From Oscillospiraceae bacterium (lineage in GTDB: Bacteria > Bacillota > Clostridia > Oscillospirales > Ruminococcaceae): a stretch of DNA of 64,000 bases. The number at the start of each line of letters is the position of its first letter. Positions within the stretch are counted from its first letter, which is position 1. Below, in pieces: positions 42,727 to 50,581 of the stretch. The stretch covers positions 32,457 through 96,456 of the forward strand of contig SVMX01000003.1 in NCBI GenBank assembly GCA_015067175.1. The letters are read 5' to 3'. The notes under the pieces were generated by a model. That model worked only from the letters and a program-made list of their open reading frames with translations, was not told the DNA's origin and ran no database searches. Position numbers and translations under genes: made by a program.

Positions 42727-43274
42727 ATTCCAATACCCTCCGTTTCGAGAAAATGTCTAAGGGCTGCGCGGGTACGCTGTAACTGCATTTTGACAGCGCC
42801 CTCGCTGATATGACGGCTTTTGGCTATAGCTTTTATCGGCTGCATATACCAGTAACGCAGCATAAAAAGCTCTGCTGCATCGCACTTCAATTCGCGCAAA
42901 AAACGCTCGATTGCCTCTTTAAGTATGTAGTCATCAGCTATGCTTTGACTGGTGCTTACACATTCGGCAAGCTCGTCAAGGCAAAGTTTGACTTCTCCTC
43001 TTCCGCGCTTTTTGGTGTTGCATTTCCTGTATTTGTCGATAGCAAGCCCGCGTGTTATCCTGCCCAAATACACTGAAAGCTTGTTTGGGCGATTCGGCGG
43101 AATACTGTTCCACGCCTTGCTCCATGTGTCGTTTACGCACTCTTCCGCATCTTCGGCAGAGTGTAGGATATTACGCGCTATAGTGCCGCAGTAGCCGCTG
43201 TATTTGCGCTGGGTCTCTGCGATTGCAGCTTCGCTGCGCTGAAAGTACAGCTCTATTATATTATTGTCCTCCAT
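42723..43274 (-). CDS. ECF-like RNA polymerase sigma factor
   Basis: The 183-residue protein has region 2 (about 10-80; DAEECVNDTWSKAWNSIPPNRPNKLSVYLGRITRGLAIDKY) and region 4 (about 120-178; KAIAKSRHISEGAVKMQLQRTRAALRHFLETEG). It is a paralogue of the sigma factor at 18536, the same length and with the same ATGA overlap to its partner gene. The start is ATG 43274 after AAAGGAGGG; upstream in-frame codons cross a 16-bp palindrome and lack a site. Confidence 0.85.
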   Translation of the reverse strand: MEDNNIIELYFQRSEAAIAETQRKYSGYCGTIARNILHSAEDAEECVNDTWSKAWNSIPPNRPNKLSVYLGRITRGLAIDKYRKCNTKKRGRGEVKLCLDELAECVSTSQSIADDYILKEAIERFLRELKCDAAELFMLRYWYMQPIKAIAKSRHISEGAVKMQLQRTRAALRHFLETEGIGI

Positions 43275-43290
43275 ATCAGCCCTCCTTTGT

Positions 43291-43306
43291 ATGAAAGATC
43301 TTTCAT
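43291..43306. promoter_or_regulatory. 16-bp perfect palindrome before the third sigma gene
   Basis: ATGAAAGATCTTTCAT, 8 bases upstream of the ribosome binding site. It could be an operator or a hairpin close to the site. The second sigma gene has TATGAGCTCATA in a comparable place. Confidence 0.45.
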
Positions 43307-43403
43307 CCTTATAGACGTATTCTACAATAAAAGGGTAACGGTACGCGGTAATTGTTGTTTGTTCTTTTTTCAAAATTTATCTTTTGTCATTGAATAAGGT
43401 TAT

Positions 43404-43452
43404 AGAAAAAGCCGTGAAAAATCTCATTCCTGAGATATTCACGGCTTTTTGT
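43404..43452. terminator. Terminator of the duplicated lipoprotein genes
   Basis: Stem AAAAGCCGTGAA / TTCACGGCTTTT with an inner ATCTCA/TGAGAT pair and T runs on both strands, about 25 bp past the stop at 43478. Confidence 0.8.
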
Positions 43453-43477
43453 TAGTTAACCAGAGTGTACGGCTTTA

Positions 43478-43831
43478 TCAAGCGCGAACGTATGTAGCCT
43501 TTACAAAGCCCATATCAAGAATGATATTGGAGCCTGTGTATTCGCAAGTGATGGAAACACCGGATTCAGTGATGGTAAGCTCGCTGCCGTTGAGTGTCCA
43601 GTTTCCGGAGGTCTGACCAGCAGAAGTGATGGTGCCATCTTCGTTGAATGTCATTGTAGAAGCGTCATCACCATAGCCTGCAGCTGCAGGGTCAACAGTT
43701 GCGCCCATCATTTCAACGGAGCTGATCTTCCATGTGCCAACAGGGCTTCCGCCTGCACAGCCTGCAAGCAGACCGAGGCAGAGAGTAAGTACTACCATGA
43801 TTGCTGCGATAGATTTGATTGTTCTTTTCAT
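43478..43831 (-). CDS. Small lipoprotein, duplicated copy 1
   Basis: The 117-residue protein has a lipoprotein signal with cleavage before Cys about 25 (LLAGC), then a compact beta domain: VGTWKISSVEMMG, STMTFNEDGTITSAG and NWTLNGSELTIT, a lipocalin-like DUF4923/DUF5640 style pattern. Residues 1-30 and the upstream DNA are nearly identical to the neighbour at 43908-44279, while the mature parts have diverged. The start is ATG 43831 after GAGGTG. No function is known for the family. Confidence 0.7.
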   Translation of the reverse strand: MKRTIKSIAAIMVVLTLCLGLLAGCAGGSPVGTWKISSVEMMGATVDPAAAGYGDDASTMTFNEDGTITSAGQTSGNWTLNGSELTITESGVSITCEYTGSNIILDMGFVKATYVRA

Positions 43832-43907
43832 AATAAACACCTCAATAAATTTCTCGGCTAAATGCCAGGTTCAATCAATATGGCATTGATATGTACTGTT
43901 GGAGCTA

Positions 43908-44279
43908 TTACTTTGTGAAGATGAGAGCAGCGTCCATGCCCATAGCTTCGTATTCCATAACAAGTCTGCCGCCTTCGAGCTTCATATCCATACCGTTAAT
44001 GTTGTAAACGCCGTTGCCGGAATCAGTGTAATTTGTTACACCGTTGGATGTGCCATCCATAACCAGCTCTGCAGTGCCATCTTCATTGAAGGTGATGGTC
44101 ATATCAGGAACTGCGCCCATTTCTTTCAGATCAGCAACGCTGATTTCCTGATCACTGATCTTAGCTGCGGTAAGCTTCCAGCTGCCTATGATGCTTGTTG
44201 CTGCACAACCTGCGATCAGACCGAGACAGAGTGTAAGTACTACCATGATTGCTGCGATTGATTTGATTGTTCTTTTCAT
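43908..44279 (-). CDS. Small lipoprotein, duplicated copy 2
   Basis: The 123-residue paralogue of the previous gene has the same signal peptide with cleavage before Cys about 25 (LIAGC) and shares IGSWKLTAAKI and DMTITFNEDGTAELVMDG. It has an additional segment and a different C-terminus (GRLVMEYEAMGMDAALIFTK). The start is ATG 44279 after GAGGTG; the longer frame to 44324 is not supported. The pair arose by tandem duplication including about 25 bp of leader. No promoter was identified with confidence. Confidence 0.7.
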   Translation of the reverse strand: MKRTIKSIAAIMVVLTLCLGLIAGCAATSIIGSWKLTAAKISDQEISVADLKEMGAVPDMTITFNEDGTAELVMDGTSNGVTNYTDSGNGVYNINGMDMKLEGGRLVMEYEAMGMDAALIFTK

Positions 44280-44361
44280 AATAAACACCTCATTAATTTC
44301 TTGGCTTATGCCATATTTATACATAACTCATGCATCTTATCGCATGGGTAAGTACCGTGAT

Positions 44362-45219
44362 TTAGCGGAGCGAAAGTATATTTGTGCAAAGTGCGGAATA
44401 CTGCGCAAGAGTAAGCTCCTCTGCTCTTGCGGTCTGTTTTATTCCACTTTTGTCGAATACCTCTGCAAGGTCGGCTTTGGATATCGAAAGCTCACCCGAC
44501 AGCGGATTTATTATCTGCTTTCTGCGCTGCGAAAACGCTGCGCGAATTATACGGAAAAACAGCTTTTCGTCTTTAACGTCAAGATCGTTTTCCTGTTTTA
44601 TATCAAGTCGTATCACTGCGCTGTCAACATTCGGGGAAGGCATAAAACTGCCTCTGTTCACTTTGAACAGCATTTTCGGGTCGCTGTAGTATGAAACTCC
44701 GCAGGAGAGCGCGCCGCAGTCCCTTGTGCCGGGCTTTGCGCATATCCTGTCTGCTGCCTCTTTCTGCACCATGACGGTGAGTGCCTTTACGGGGAGCCGC
44801 TCCTCCAGCACGCGCATTATTACAGGCGAAGTTATATAGTAGGGGAGATTTGCACACACAACTACCTCGCTGTTACCGAATTTTTCGGCGATGAGCGATT
44901 TAAGGTCTGTTTCCATAACATCTGCAAACACCACTTCAACATTATCGAAGTCTGCAAGCGTTTCTTCGAGTATTGGTTTCAGCCCTGTGTCTATTTCGAC
45001 TGCGACCACCTTATCGCAGCGCTTTGCAAGCTCCTGTGTCAGCACGCCTACGCCTGTTCCTATTTCCAAGGCGCAAACGCCGCTTTTGCAGCCGCCAAGC
45101 TCTGCAATTTTCGGGCAGACCGCAGGATTTATCAGAAAATTCTGACCAAGCGATTTTGTGAATGAAAAGCCGTGGCGCTCAAAAAGGTCTTTTATCACGC
45201 CGATATTAGTAAGCTGCAT
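44362..45219 (-). CDS. rsmA: 16S rRNA dimethyladenosine transferase RsmA (KsgA)
   Basis: The 285-residue SAM-dependent enzyme dimethylates A1518 and A1519 of 16S rRNA, a late step in 30S assembly. Motifs: GFSFTKSLGQNFLINP (about 19-34), SAM loop LEIGTGVGVLTQELAKR (about 50-66), and the catalytic NLPYYITSPVIM (about 125-136). The C-terminal helical domain is complete. The start is ATG 45219 with GAGGGG about 13 bases upstream, 8 bp after the deaminase stop; the longer frame overlaps that gene. Confidence 0.95.
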   Translation of the reverse strand: MQLTNIGVIKDLFERHGFSFTKSLGQNFLINPAVCPKIAELGGCKSGVCALEIGTGVGVLTQELAKRCDKVVAVEIDTGLKPILEETLADFDNVEVVFADVMETDLKSLIAEKFGNSEVVVCANLPYYITSPVIMRVLEERLPVKALTVMVQKEAADRICAKPGTRDCGALSCGVSYYSDPKMLFKVNRGSFMPSPNVDSAVIRLDIKQENDLDVKDEKLFFRIIRAAFSQRRKQIINPLSGELSISKADLAEVFDKSGIKQTARAEELTLAQYSALCTNILSLR

Positions 45220-45226
45220 TATAGTA

Positions 45227-45715
45227 TCAATACCCCTCGCTGCCGACAAGGCTGTCGTCATTCTCAACCCAATCGTTTACGACGAGTGTTTTGAACTCGT
45301 CCTTTGCTGTGCGGATAACGACGCTTTCTATGCCTGCGTTGATTATCACACGCTTGCACATCGAGCACGGCTCCACATCGCCGAAAAGCTCGCCTGTTTT
45401 TGCGTCAAGGCAGGCAAGATACAGCGTTGCGCCTATCATTCTTGTGCGGGGTGCGCTTATTATGCAGTTTTGCTCTGCATGAACAGATCGGCAAAGCTCA
45501 TAACGTTGACCTTTAGGAATGTTGAGATTCTCGCGAGTGCAGCTTCCGACATCGGAGCAGTTTGCTCTTCCTCTCGGTGCGCCGTTGTAGCCTGTTGCGA
45601 TTATCTCGTCGCTCTGAACGATGATCGCGCCGAAATTTCTTCTTAGGCAGGTGCCGCGTTCGGCAACGGTCTGGGAGATATCGAGATAATAATTGGTCTT
45701 ATCGCGTCTTTCCAT
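45227..45715 (-). CDS. Deoxycytidylate deaminase-family protein (ComEB-like)
   Basis: The 162-residue zinc-dependent dCMP deaminase converts dCMP to dUMP for thymidylate supply. Zinc and catalytic motif CRSVHAEQNCI (His-Ala-Glu, about 78) and PCSMCKRVIINAGI (about 115). GTCLRRNFGAIIVQSDEIIATGYNGAPRG near the N-terminus is typical of the family. It precedes rsmA by 8 bp; probably cotranscribed. Confidence 0.92.
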   Translation of the reverse strand: MERRDKTNYYLDISQTVAERGTCLRRNFGAIIVQSDEIIATGYNGAPRGRANCSDVGSCTRENLNIPKGQRYELCRSVHAEQNCIISAPRTRMIGATLYLACLDAKTGELFGDVEPCSMCKRVIINAGIESVVIRTAKDEFKTLVVNDWVENDDSLVGSEGY

Positions 45716-45752
45716 GATGTCTACCGCCTTTCATCACAGCACCGCACAGATA

Positions 45753-46157
45753 TCAGCGGCGCTTTTTGCTCATCTGCTTAGAAATAAAGGATCTGTCCTG
45801 AACGGGCTTTGGTACCAGCGGAGCATAACCCGGACGCTTAGCTTTGGGTTCCTCCTTAAACAGTTCGTCTATTTTGTTTGTTTGATATGCGTACAAGATT
45901 TGGGTAGCTATTGCATTTTGCTTAGGAAGCGACTTGTTTTTGTCGCAGTATTCTTTTACGATAAGCAGCTCTTTGATAGCCTGCTCTTTCATGTCAAGGC
46001 GAGTGTAAAGCTCGCCGAGAACACATCTGTATTCTGTTGCGGCGTCATTGTTGCCTTCTGTTGTTTCGGTTTCAATTGCTCTACGCAGAGAGTCAACAGC
46101 CTTGGTGTAGTTGCCGAGATCGATATACTGCAATGCCATTTGAAAATCTATATTCAT
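45753..46157 (-). CDS. Small TPR-like protein
   Basis: The 134-residue helical protein has two tetratricopeptide-like repeats (about 4-32, MALQYIDLGNYTKAVDSLRRAIE; 42-72, YRCVLGELYTRLDMKEQAIKELLIV) and a basic, proline-rich C-terminal tail (95-134) ending KQMSKKRR. No signal or membrane segment. It has its own promoter and a GAGGTG ribosome site. The partner and function are unknown. Confidence 0.65.
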   Translation of the reverse strand: MNIDFQMALQYIDLGNYTKAVDSLRRAIETETTEGNNDAATEYRCVLGELYTRLDMKEQAIKELLIVKEYCDKNKSLPKQNAIATQILYAYQTNKIDELFKEEPKAKRPGYAPLVPKPVQDRSFISKQMSKKRR

Positions 46158-46200
46158 ATTTTCACCTCAAAATTAGCATGGTTTTTTCGCTATACGATAT

Positions 46201-46229
46201 TAGTATATCACAATTATAATATTTTGTCA
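46201..46229 (-). promoter_or_regulatory. Promoter of the TPR-like gene
   Basis: Minus strand: TTGACA (46224-46229), 17-bp spacer, TATACT (46201-46206). Confidence 0.7.
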
Positions 46230-46296
46230 AAACTTTTTTATAATTTCCTCATATTGACTAGTTTTTATCTTCTATTTCCTTTTTTTACAGCGCTAT

Positions 46297-46329
46297 ATGA
46301 CAATAACAATCCCTAAATTATGGTAATAT
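46297..46329 (+). promoter_or_regulatory. Candidate Spo0A-type promoter of spoIIE
   Basis: ATGACA (46297-46302), 21-bp spacer, TAATAT (46324-46329). The unusual 21-bp spacing is what the Bacillus spoIIE promoter shows, where Spo0A compensates for it. No 17-bp alternative was found, and no exact Spo0A box (TGTCGAA) was found either. Confidence 0.4.
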
Positions 46330-46386
46330 ATAGTTGCGGGATAAGGGGAAGCGGCATAAGACCGTAAACAGAAAGGAAGTTTAAAA

Positions 46387-48636
46387 ATGACAGAGAAAGC
46401 TATAAAAAGAGAAACTGTATGGGGAAGAGTATGGGAGTTTATCCGCGAAAATGCGGTGTGGGCAGGTGCAGGCTTTGCACTTGAGCTTGCGGCGGATACA
46501 TCGTCAGCTGCTGTCGGGGGAGCGGCGCTTGCGGCGGGACTCAGCGGAACGCGACGTTTATACGCGGCAGGCGGCGCGGTGTTCGGGGCGCTGCTGCATG
46601 GATTTCCCGAGGCGGTACATAGACTAGCTGCGTTGCTTGTGATAATTGCGGCACAGCTTATCCCCACGATAAATAATATGACAGTAGATGGCATAATACG
46701 CTGCTTTACAGCGGCGCTTGCGGTGTTTTTCACGAGAATCACAGCCGCAGCCGAGCCTACGCAGTTTTTGACTGCGCTTATAACCGCGACGGCGGCAGGT
46801 GTGTTTGCAATGTGCGTATATATGCTAGTTGAAACGGAAAGACTTCGCGGTTTTGACCTTTCACAGCCGCGCGACTGCACTTTAGCGGCCGCCGTATCGG
46901 CGCTGTGCTTTATGTCGATTGCAGCGCTTGATTATCCTGTGCTTAATTTCGGCAGGCTTGCGGCGGGACTTGCGGTGCTTGCGTTTACTGCGCGTAGGGG
47001 ACTTTCCGCAGCTGCGGTGATTGGGATACCCGCGGTGTTCGGTATGTGCGCTGCTGCCCCTGAGATTGGCGCAGGCGGAGCGGTTGCGGTTATGGCGGCG
47101 GTGCTCAGCGGCTGCCTTACCAAATACGGAAAACTCACTCGCGCGATAGGCTATCTGTTTTTCGGCTGTGCAGGGGTACTGCTGCGCGGAGCGGGCGGAG
47201 GCGAATGGTCGCTGTTTACAGAGCTTGCTGTGGGCGGTATGATGTTCGTGCTGCTTCCCGTGGAGAAGATTGGCGCGGGTGAGTCCGATTTCGCTGACAA
47301 AACGGTTGCGATGATGCTGCGCGAAAGGCTGTGCTTTGCGGCGGACGCAATCTCAGGCGTAAGCAGCGGACTTAACGCCGCGGCTGATACGCTGGAGCGC
47401 AGATATTCCGCCACGCTCGAACAAGTCGGCGAGGACGCCGCAGAGCGTGCCTGCCGCAACTGTCCAAACAATATGATTTGCTGGGGTGAAAAATATGAGC
47501 TGTTCCGCGCGGAGTTTAACAGACTTGTGAAGCTCCGCAGGAGCGGCGCGGAGCTTACGGAGCAGTCGTTATCGCCGCTTGTCGCAGAGGAGTGCATAGG
47601 CAGGACGGCTGTGATAAACAGTGTAAAAACAGCGTATGACAGGTATGTTTCCGCTTGTGCTGACGAGCGCAGGATACGTGAGCTTCGGCGTATATACACC
47701 GAGCAGCTTGCTTCGGTGCATGATATTTTGGAGGATATGGGATATTCCGCAGGGCGTGGCACAGGTAAAAACCGCACAGCCGAGAAGCGTGCAGAAAAAG
47801 CGCTTGCCGACTGTGGACTTAAAGCCCCGACTGCATTTGTCACAAGCGACAGACGCGGCAGACTGCTGCTTGAAGCTTACGGCAGCGGCGAGCTTCGCAC
47901 CGAAAAGGAATACCTCGGCGAGCTGCTGATAAACGCGCTTGGCAGAGAGCTGGAGCTTCCCGAGGTGAGCGGCAGCGGCGGCAGACTCCGCGTGACGACA
48001 GTGGAGCGCACGCAGTTTTCCGCTGACATCGGTGTTTGTCAGCTTTGCAAGGGCAAAAACAGGGTGTGCGGTGATTGCTGCGACAGTTTTACAGACCCGT
48101 CTGGCATACTTTATATTATACTCTCTGACGGAATGGGCAGCGGCAGCAGGGCGAGGATAGATTCTGCGCTTGCATGCTCTATGCTTTCTAAGCTGCTGAA
48201 AAGCGGAATTTCAATGGGCGCGGCACTTGAAACCGTGAACACCTCGCTGATGGTGAAATCCGCTGATGAAAGCTTTGCGACGCTTGATATATGCAAGATA
48301 GACCTCAACACAGGTGAATGTATGGTGTTCAAGGCGGGCGCCTCCACTACTTATATAAAATGTGCGGACAAGCTTGTGAGAGCTAGTCTGTCCTCACCGC
48401 CCGCGGGCACAGGCGGCAGACTTACAGTACCCGCGCAGCGCTTTACTGTCGGCAGCGGAGATGTGATAGTTATGACCACAGACGGCGCAGCACTGGACGA
48501 AAAATGGCTGTCACATGAGCTTTCTGCAAAATGCGGTGCACAGGAGCTTTCCGAGAAGATAGCACGCACCGCGCGCTCTGCCGAAAACGGTCGAGAGGAC
48601 GACATAAGCGTGATCACCGTTGCTGTGGGGAGATGA
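46387..48636 (+). CDS. spoIIE: Stage II sporulation protein E
   Basis: The 749-residue membrane serine phosphatase dephosphorylates SpoIIAA and so activates sigma-F in the forespore. About ten N-terminal membrane segments fill residues 20-300. A central region (300-540) has a cysteine cluster (RACRNCPNNMICWG about 355-368). The C-terminal PP2C domain (about 545-749) has the metal motif ILSDGMGSGSRA (about 578-589), TLDICKIDLNTGECMVFKAGA and VMTTDGA. It has GAAAGGAAG upstream. spoIIE is a strong marker for sporulating Firmicutes. Confidence 0.92.
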   Translation: MTEKAIKRETVWGRVWEFIRENAVWAGAGFALELAADTSSAAVGGAALAAGLSGTRRLYAAGGAVFGALLHGFPEAVHRLAALLVIIAAQLIPTINNMTVDGIIRCFTAALAVFFTRITAAAEPTQFLTALITATAAGVFAMCVYMLVETERLRGFDLSQPRDCTLAAAVSALCFMSIAALDYPVLNFGRLAAGLAVLAFTARRGLSAAAVIGIPAVFGMCAAAPEIGAGGAVAVMAAVLSGCLTKYGKLTRAIGYLFFGCAGVLLRGAGGGEWSLFTELAVGGMMFVLLPVEKIGAGESDFADKTVAMMLRERLCFAADAISGVSSGLNAAADTLERRYSATLEQVGEDAAERACRNCPNNMICWGEKYELFRAEFNRLVKLRRSGAELTEQSLSPLVAEECIGRTAVINSVKTAYDRYVSACADERRIRELRRIYTEQLASVHDILEDMGYSAGRGTGKNRTAEKRAEKALADCGLKAPTAFVTSDRRGRLLLEAYGSGELRTEKEYLGELLINALGRELELPEVSGSGGRLRVTTVERTQFSADIGVCQLCKGKNRVCGDCCDSFTDPSGILYIILSDGMGSGSRARIDSALACSMLSKLLKSGISMGAALETVNTSLMVKSADESFATLDICKIDLNTGECMVFKAGASTTYIKCADKLVRASLSSPPAGTGGRLTVPAQRFTVGSGDVIVMTTDGAALDEKWLSHELSAKCGAQELSEKIARTARSAENGREDDISVITVAVGR

Positions 48637-48665
48637 TTGACATTCCTGCAGAAAAATGCTATACT
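48637..48665 (+). promoter_or_regulatory. Promoter of the TetR-type gene
   Basis: TTGACA (48637-48642), 17-bp spacer, TATACT (48660-48665), directly after the spoIIE stop. Confidence 0.7.
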
Positions 48666-48688
48666 GAAAAAAACGCTGGGGGTGTAGC

Positions 48689-49285
48689 ATGGAAAGGCAG
48701 GAGGACCTGCGTGTTATCAAGACGCGCAGACTTATCAAAAACGCGCTTATCGAGCTTATGGCGGAAAAAGAGGTTGCCGCGATAACTATAACAGAGCTTT
48801 CGGCAAAGGCGCTGATAAACCGCAAAACGTTCTACCGTCATTATGAAACTGTGGCGGAGGTCGTGACCGAGCTTGAAAACGAGATCTTGTCGGAGTTTGC
48901 AGAGGCTTTGCGTAATGCGAACAAGAGCTGCCTTGACGTTGGCGGCGTTGTATCTGACATCAGTGCGCTTATTGTGCGCCGCAGGGATTATTTCGCAAAG
49001 ATGACAAAGCTTAATCCCGACCTTTTCAGTAAGGGCAGAATCAAGGCTATGCTCCGTCGTGCGGTCGAGGTGTCGCTGAGGAATTACGGCGGAATAACCG
49101 ACAGAGAAACACTTGCCGCAGTGTCGCAGTTTGCGGTGTCAGGTGTGCTGTCGCTTTACGCGGAGTGGTTTGACAACGGCTGTCACGGAAGTCTTGATTT
49201 TGTCACTGATGTCTGCCGCAGAATGTTGACCTCGGGGTTGAGTGCCTATGTAGAAGCAGACAAGCTTGCGGATATCAAGCTTTGA
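48689..49285 (+). CDS. TetR/AcrR-family transcriptional regulator
   Basis: The 198-residue protein has an N-terminal TetR helix-turn-helix (about 8-55; RRLIKNALIELMAEKEVAAITITELSAKALINRKTFYRHYETV) and a C-terminal ligand-binding helical domain of the TetR_C_8 style found in Firmicutes. No obvious target gene is adjacent: spoIIE is upstream with its own promoter and bioY is convergent. The ligand is unknown. Confidence 0.85.
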   Translation: MERQEDLRVIKTRRLIKNALIELMAEKEVAAITITELSAKALINRKTFYRHYETVAEVVTELENEILSEFAEALRNANKSCLDVGGVVSDISALIVRRRDYFAKMTKLNPDLFSKGRIKAMLRRAVEVSLRNYGGITDRETLAAVSQFAVSGVLSLYAEWFDNGCHGSLDFVTDVCRRMLTSGLSAYVEADKLADIKL

Positions 49286-49322
49286 TTTGTATAATTTTAT
49301 ACAAATATTACTGAATGTAATT

Positions 49323-49351
49323 AAAGCTGCTCGTTATGGGCAGCTTTTTTG
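49323..49351 (+). terminator. Terminator after the TetR-type gene
   Basis: AAGCTGC / GCAGCTT stem followed by TTTTTTG. Confidence 0.8.
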
Positions 49352-49374
49352 ATGATTATTTTAAATGAATTACT

Positions 49375-49407
49375 TATAAAAATATCCCCACAGCCTTTGT
49401 GAGGATA
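49375..49407 (-). terminator. Terminator after bioY
   Basis: Minus strand: ATCC-x-CACA / TGTG-x-GGAT stem followed by ATTTTTA. Confidence 0.7.
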
Positions 49408-49439
49408 TAACTTTGTATAAATTGGTTTCAATATTACGT

Positions 49440-49988
49440 TTAGTAATCTGATTTTAACATCGGCAACAGCTTTTTTCTGAGCGGCAAAGCAAGCGCACAG
49501 GCGGCGGCTATTTTGGCGATATCTCCGATGATGAACGGAATAATACAGACAGAGAGAGCTGCGAAAAGCTCCGAGCCAGTGCAGACGATAAACCAAGCAG
49601 TGCCGACGGTATAGAGCGCCACAGTGCCGAGCGTCATTCCGATAGCTATAGCCCATACTTTTGCGCCGAAGTGTTCGGTAAACATCGCCGTAAGAAACGC
49701 ACAGGGAAGATATCCTACGATAAATCCGCCTGTAAGCCCCGATATTACCGCAAAGCCTCCCATAAATCCCGAAAAAACAGGCACGCCAACAGCGCCGATA
49801 AGTATATACACTGAAACAGCGGCACAGCCCTTTGCCTTTCCGAGAAGCGCAGCGGCAAGATACACCGCGAATGTGGCAAGCGACAGCGGTACCGCGCCAA
49901 GCGGTATGCTGAACGGTGCGAAAACGCATATCACAGCTGCCGAAACGGCGGTGAATACCATGCTGCGCACAGATGTTTGTTTTGTCAT
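49440..49988 (-). CDS. bioY: Biotin transporter S component BioY
   Basis: The 182-residue membrane protein has about six hydrophobic segments. FAPFSIPLGAVPLSLATFAVYLAAALLG (about 23-50) and the Gly-rich GVPVFSGFMGGFAVISGLTGGFIVGYL (about 68-94) are typical of BioY, the substrate-binding subunit of the ECF biotin importer. Its start overlaps the recR stop (ATGA). Energy-coupling genes are not in the window, so a shared ECF module elsewhere is expected. Confidence 0.93.
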   Translation of the reverse strand: MTKQTSVRSMVFTAVSAAVICVFAPFSIPLGAVPLSLATFAVYLAAALLGKAKGCAAVSVYILIGAVGVPVFSGFMGGFAVISGLTGGFIVGYLPCAFLTAMFTEHFGAKVWAIAIGMTLGTVALYTVGTAWFIVCTGSELFAALSVCIIPFIIGDIAKIAAACALALPLRKKLLPMLKSDY

Positions 49989-50581
49989 ATCTCGTTGCGG
50001 TTTTCCAGCGCCTTTTGCAGTGTTACGTCATCGGCGAATTCAAGAGCTGAGCCTGCGGGCAGACCGTATGCAAGGCGTGATACCTTTATGCCCATCGGCT
50101 TAATAAGCCTGCTGATATAAACTGCGGTAGCCTCTCCCTCGACAGTCGGATTTGTTGCCATGATGACCTCTTTCGCGGTGGAAAGTCGGGACATAAGCTC
50201 CTTGATCTTAAGGTTTTCAGCGGTGATTCCGTCCATGGGAGAAAGAAGTCCGTGCAGCACATGGTAAGAGCCATCGTAGCCGCCCGAGCGCTCAAACGCA
50301 GAAACATCCTTGGGCGATTCCACAACGCAGATAACATCATTGTCGCGGTTGTCGTCTGCGCAAAGCTCGCACAGGTCGCGGTCGGTGAAGTTCTGACAGC
50401 ATTTGCAAAGCTGCACGCCGCGTCTTGCCTTAACGAGCGAGGAAGCAAAATCTTCTACCTCTTCGGCAGGAAGATTGAGCATATAATATGCGAGTCGCTG
50501 TGCGGTTTTTATGCCAACTCCGGGGAGTTTGGCAAACTGCTCCGCCGCAAGTGCGAGGGGAGCGGAAATAAATTCAGCCAT
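49985..50581 (-). CDS. recR: Recombination mediator protein RecR
   Basis: The 198-residue protein has helix-hairpin-helix LPGVGIKTAQRLAYYML (about 19-35), zinc finger CKCCQNFTDRDLCELC (about 57-72) and a Toprim domain (80-175; VCVVESPKDVSAFERSG, IMATNPTVEGEATAVYI). It works with RecF and RecO to load RecA at gaps. It overlaps the comEC stop by 8 bp and is followed by bioY. Confidence 0.97.
   Translation of the reverse strand: MAEFISAPLALAAEQFAKLPGVGIKTAQRLAYYMLNLPAEEVEDFASSLVKARRGVQLCKCCQNFTDRDLCELCADDNRDNDVICVVESPKDVSAFERSGGYDGSYHVLHGLLSPMDGITAENLKIKELMSRLSTAKEVIMATNPTVEGEATAVYISRLIKPMGIKVSRLAYGLPAGSALEFADDVTLQKALENRNEI

Noticed and set aside
45219-45267. N-terminal extension of rsmA into the deaminase gene
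   Set aside because: The 16 extra residues overlap the upstream gene and are not RsmA-like; the ATG at 45219 matches the family start.
46222-46230. Spo0A box before spoIIE (TTTGTCAAA)
   Set aside because: It differs from TTTGTCGAA at the key G and is fully explained as the -35 box of the divergent TPR-like gene.
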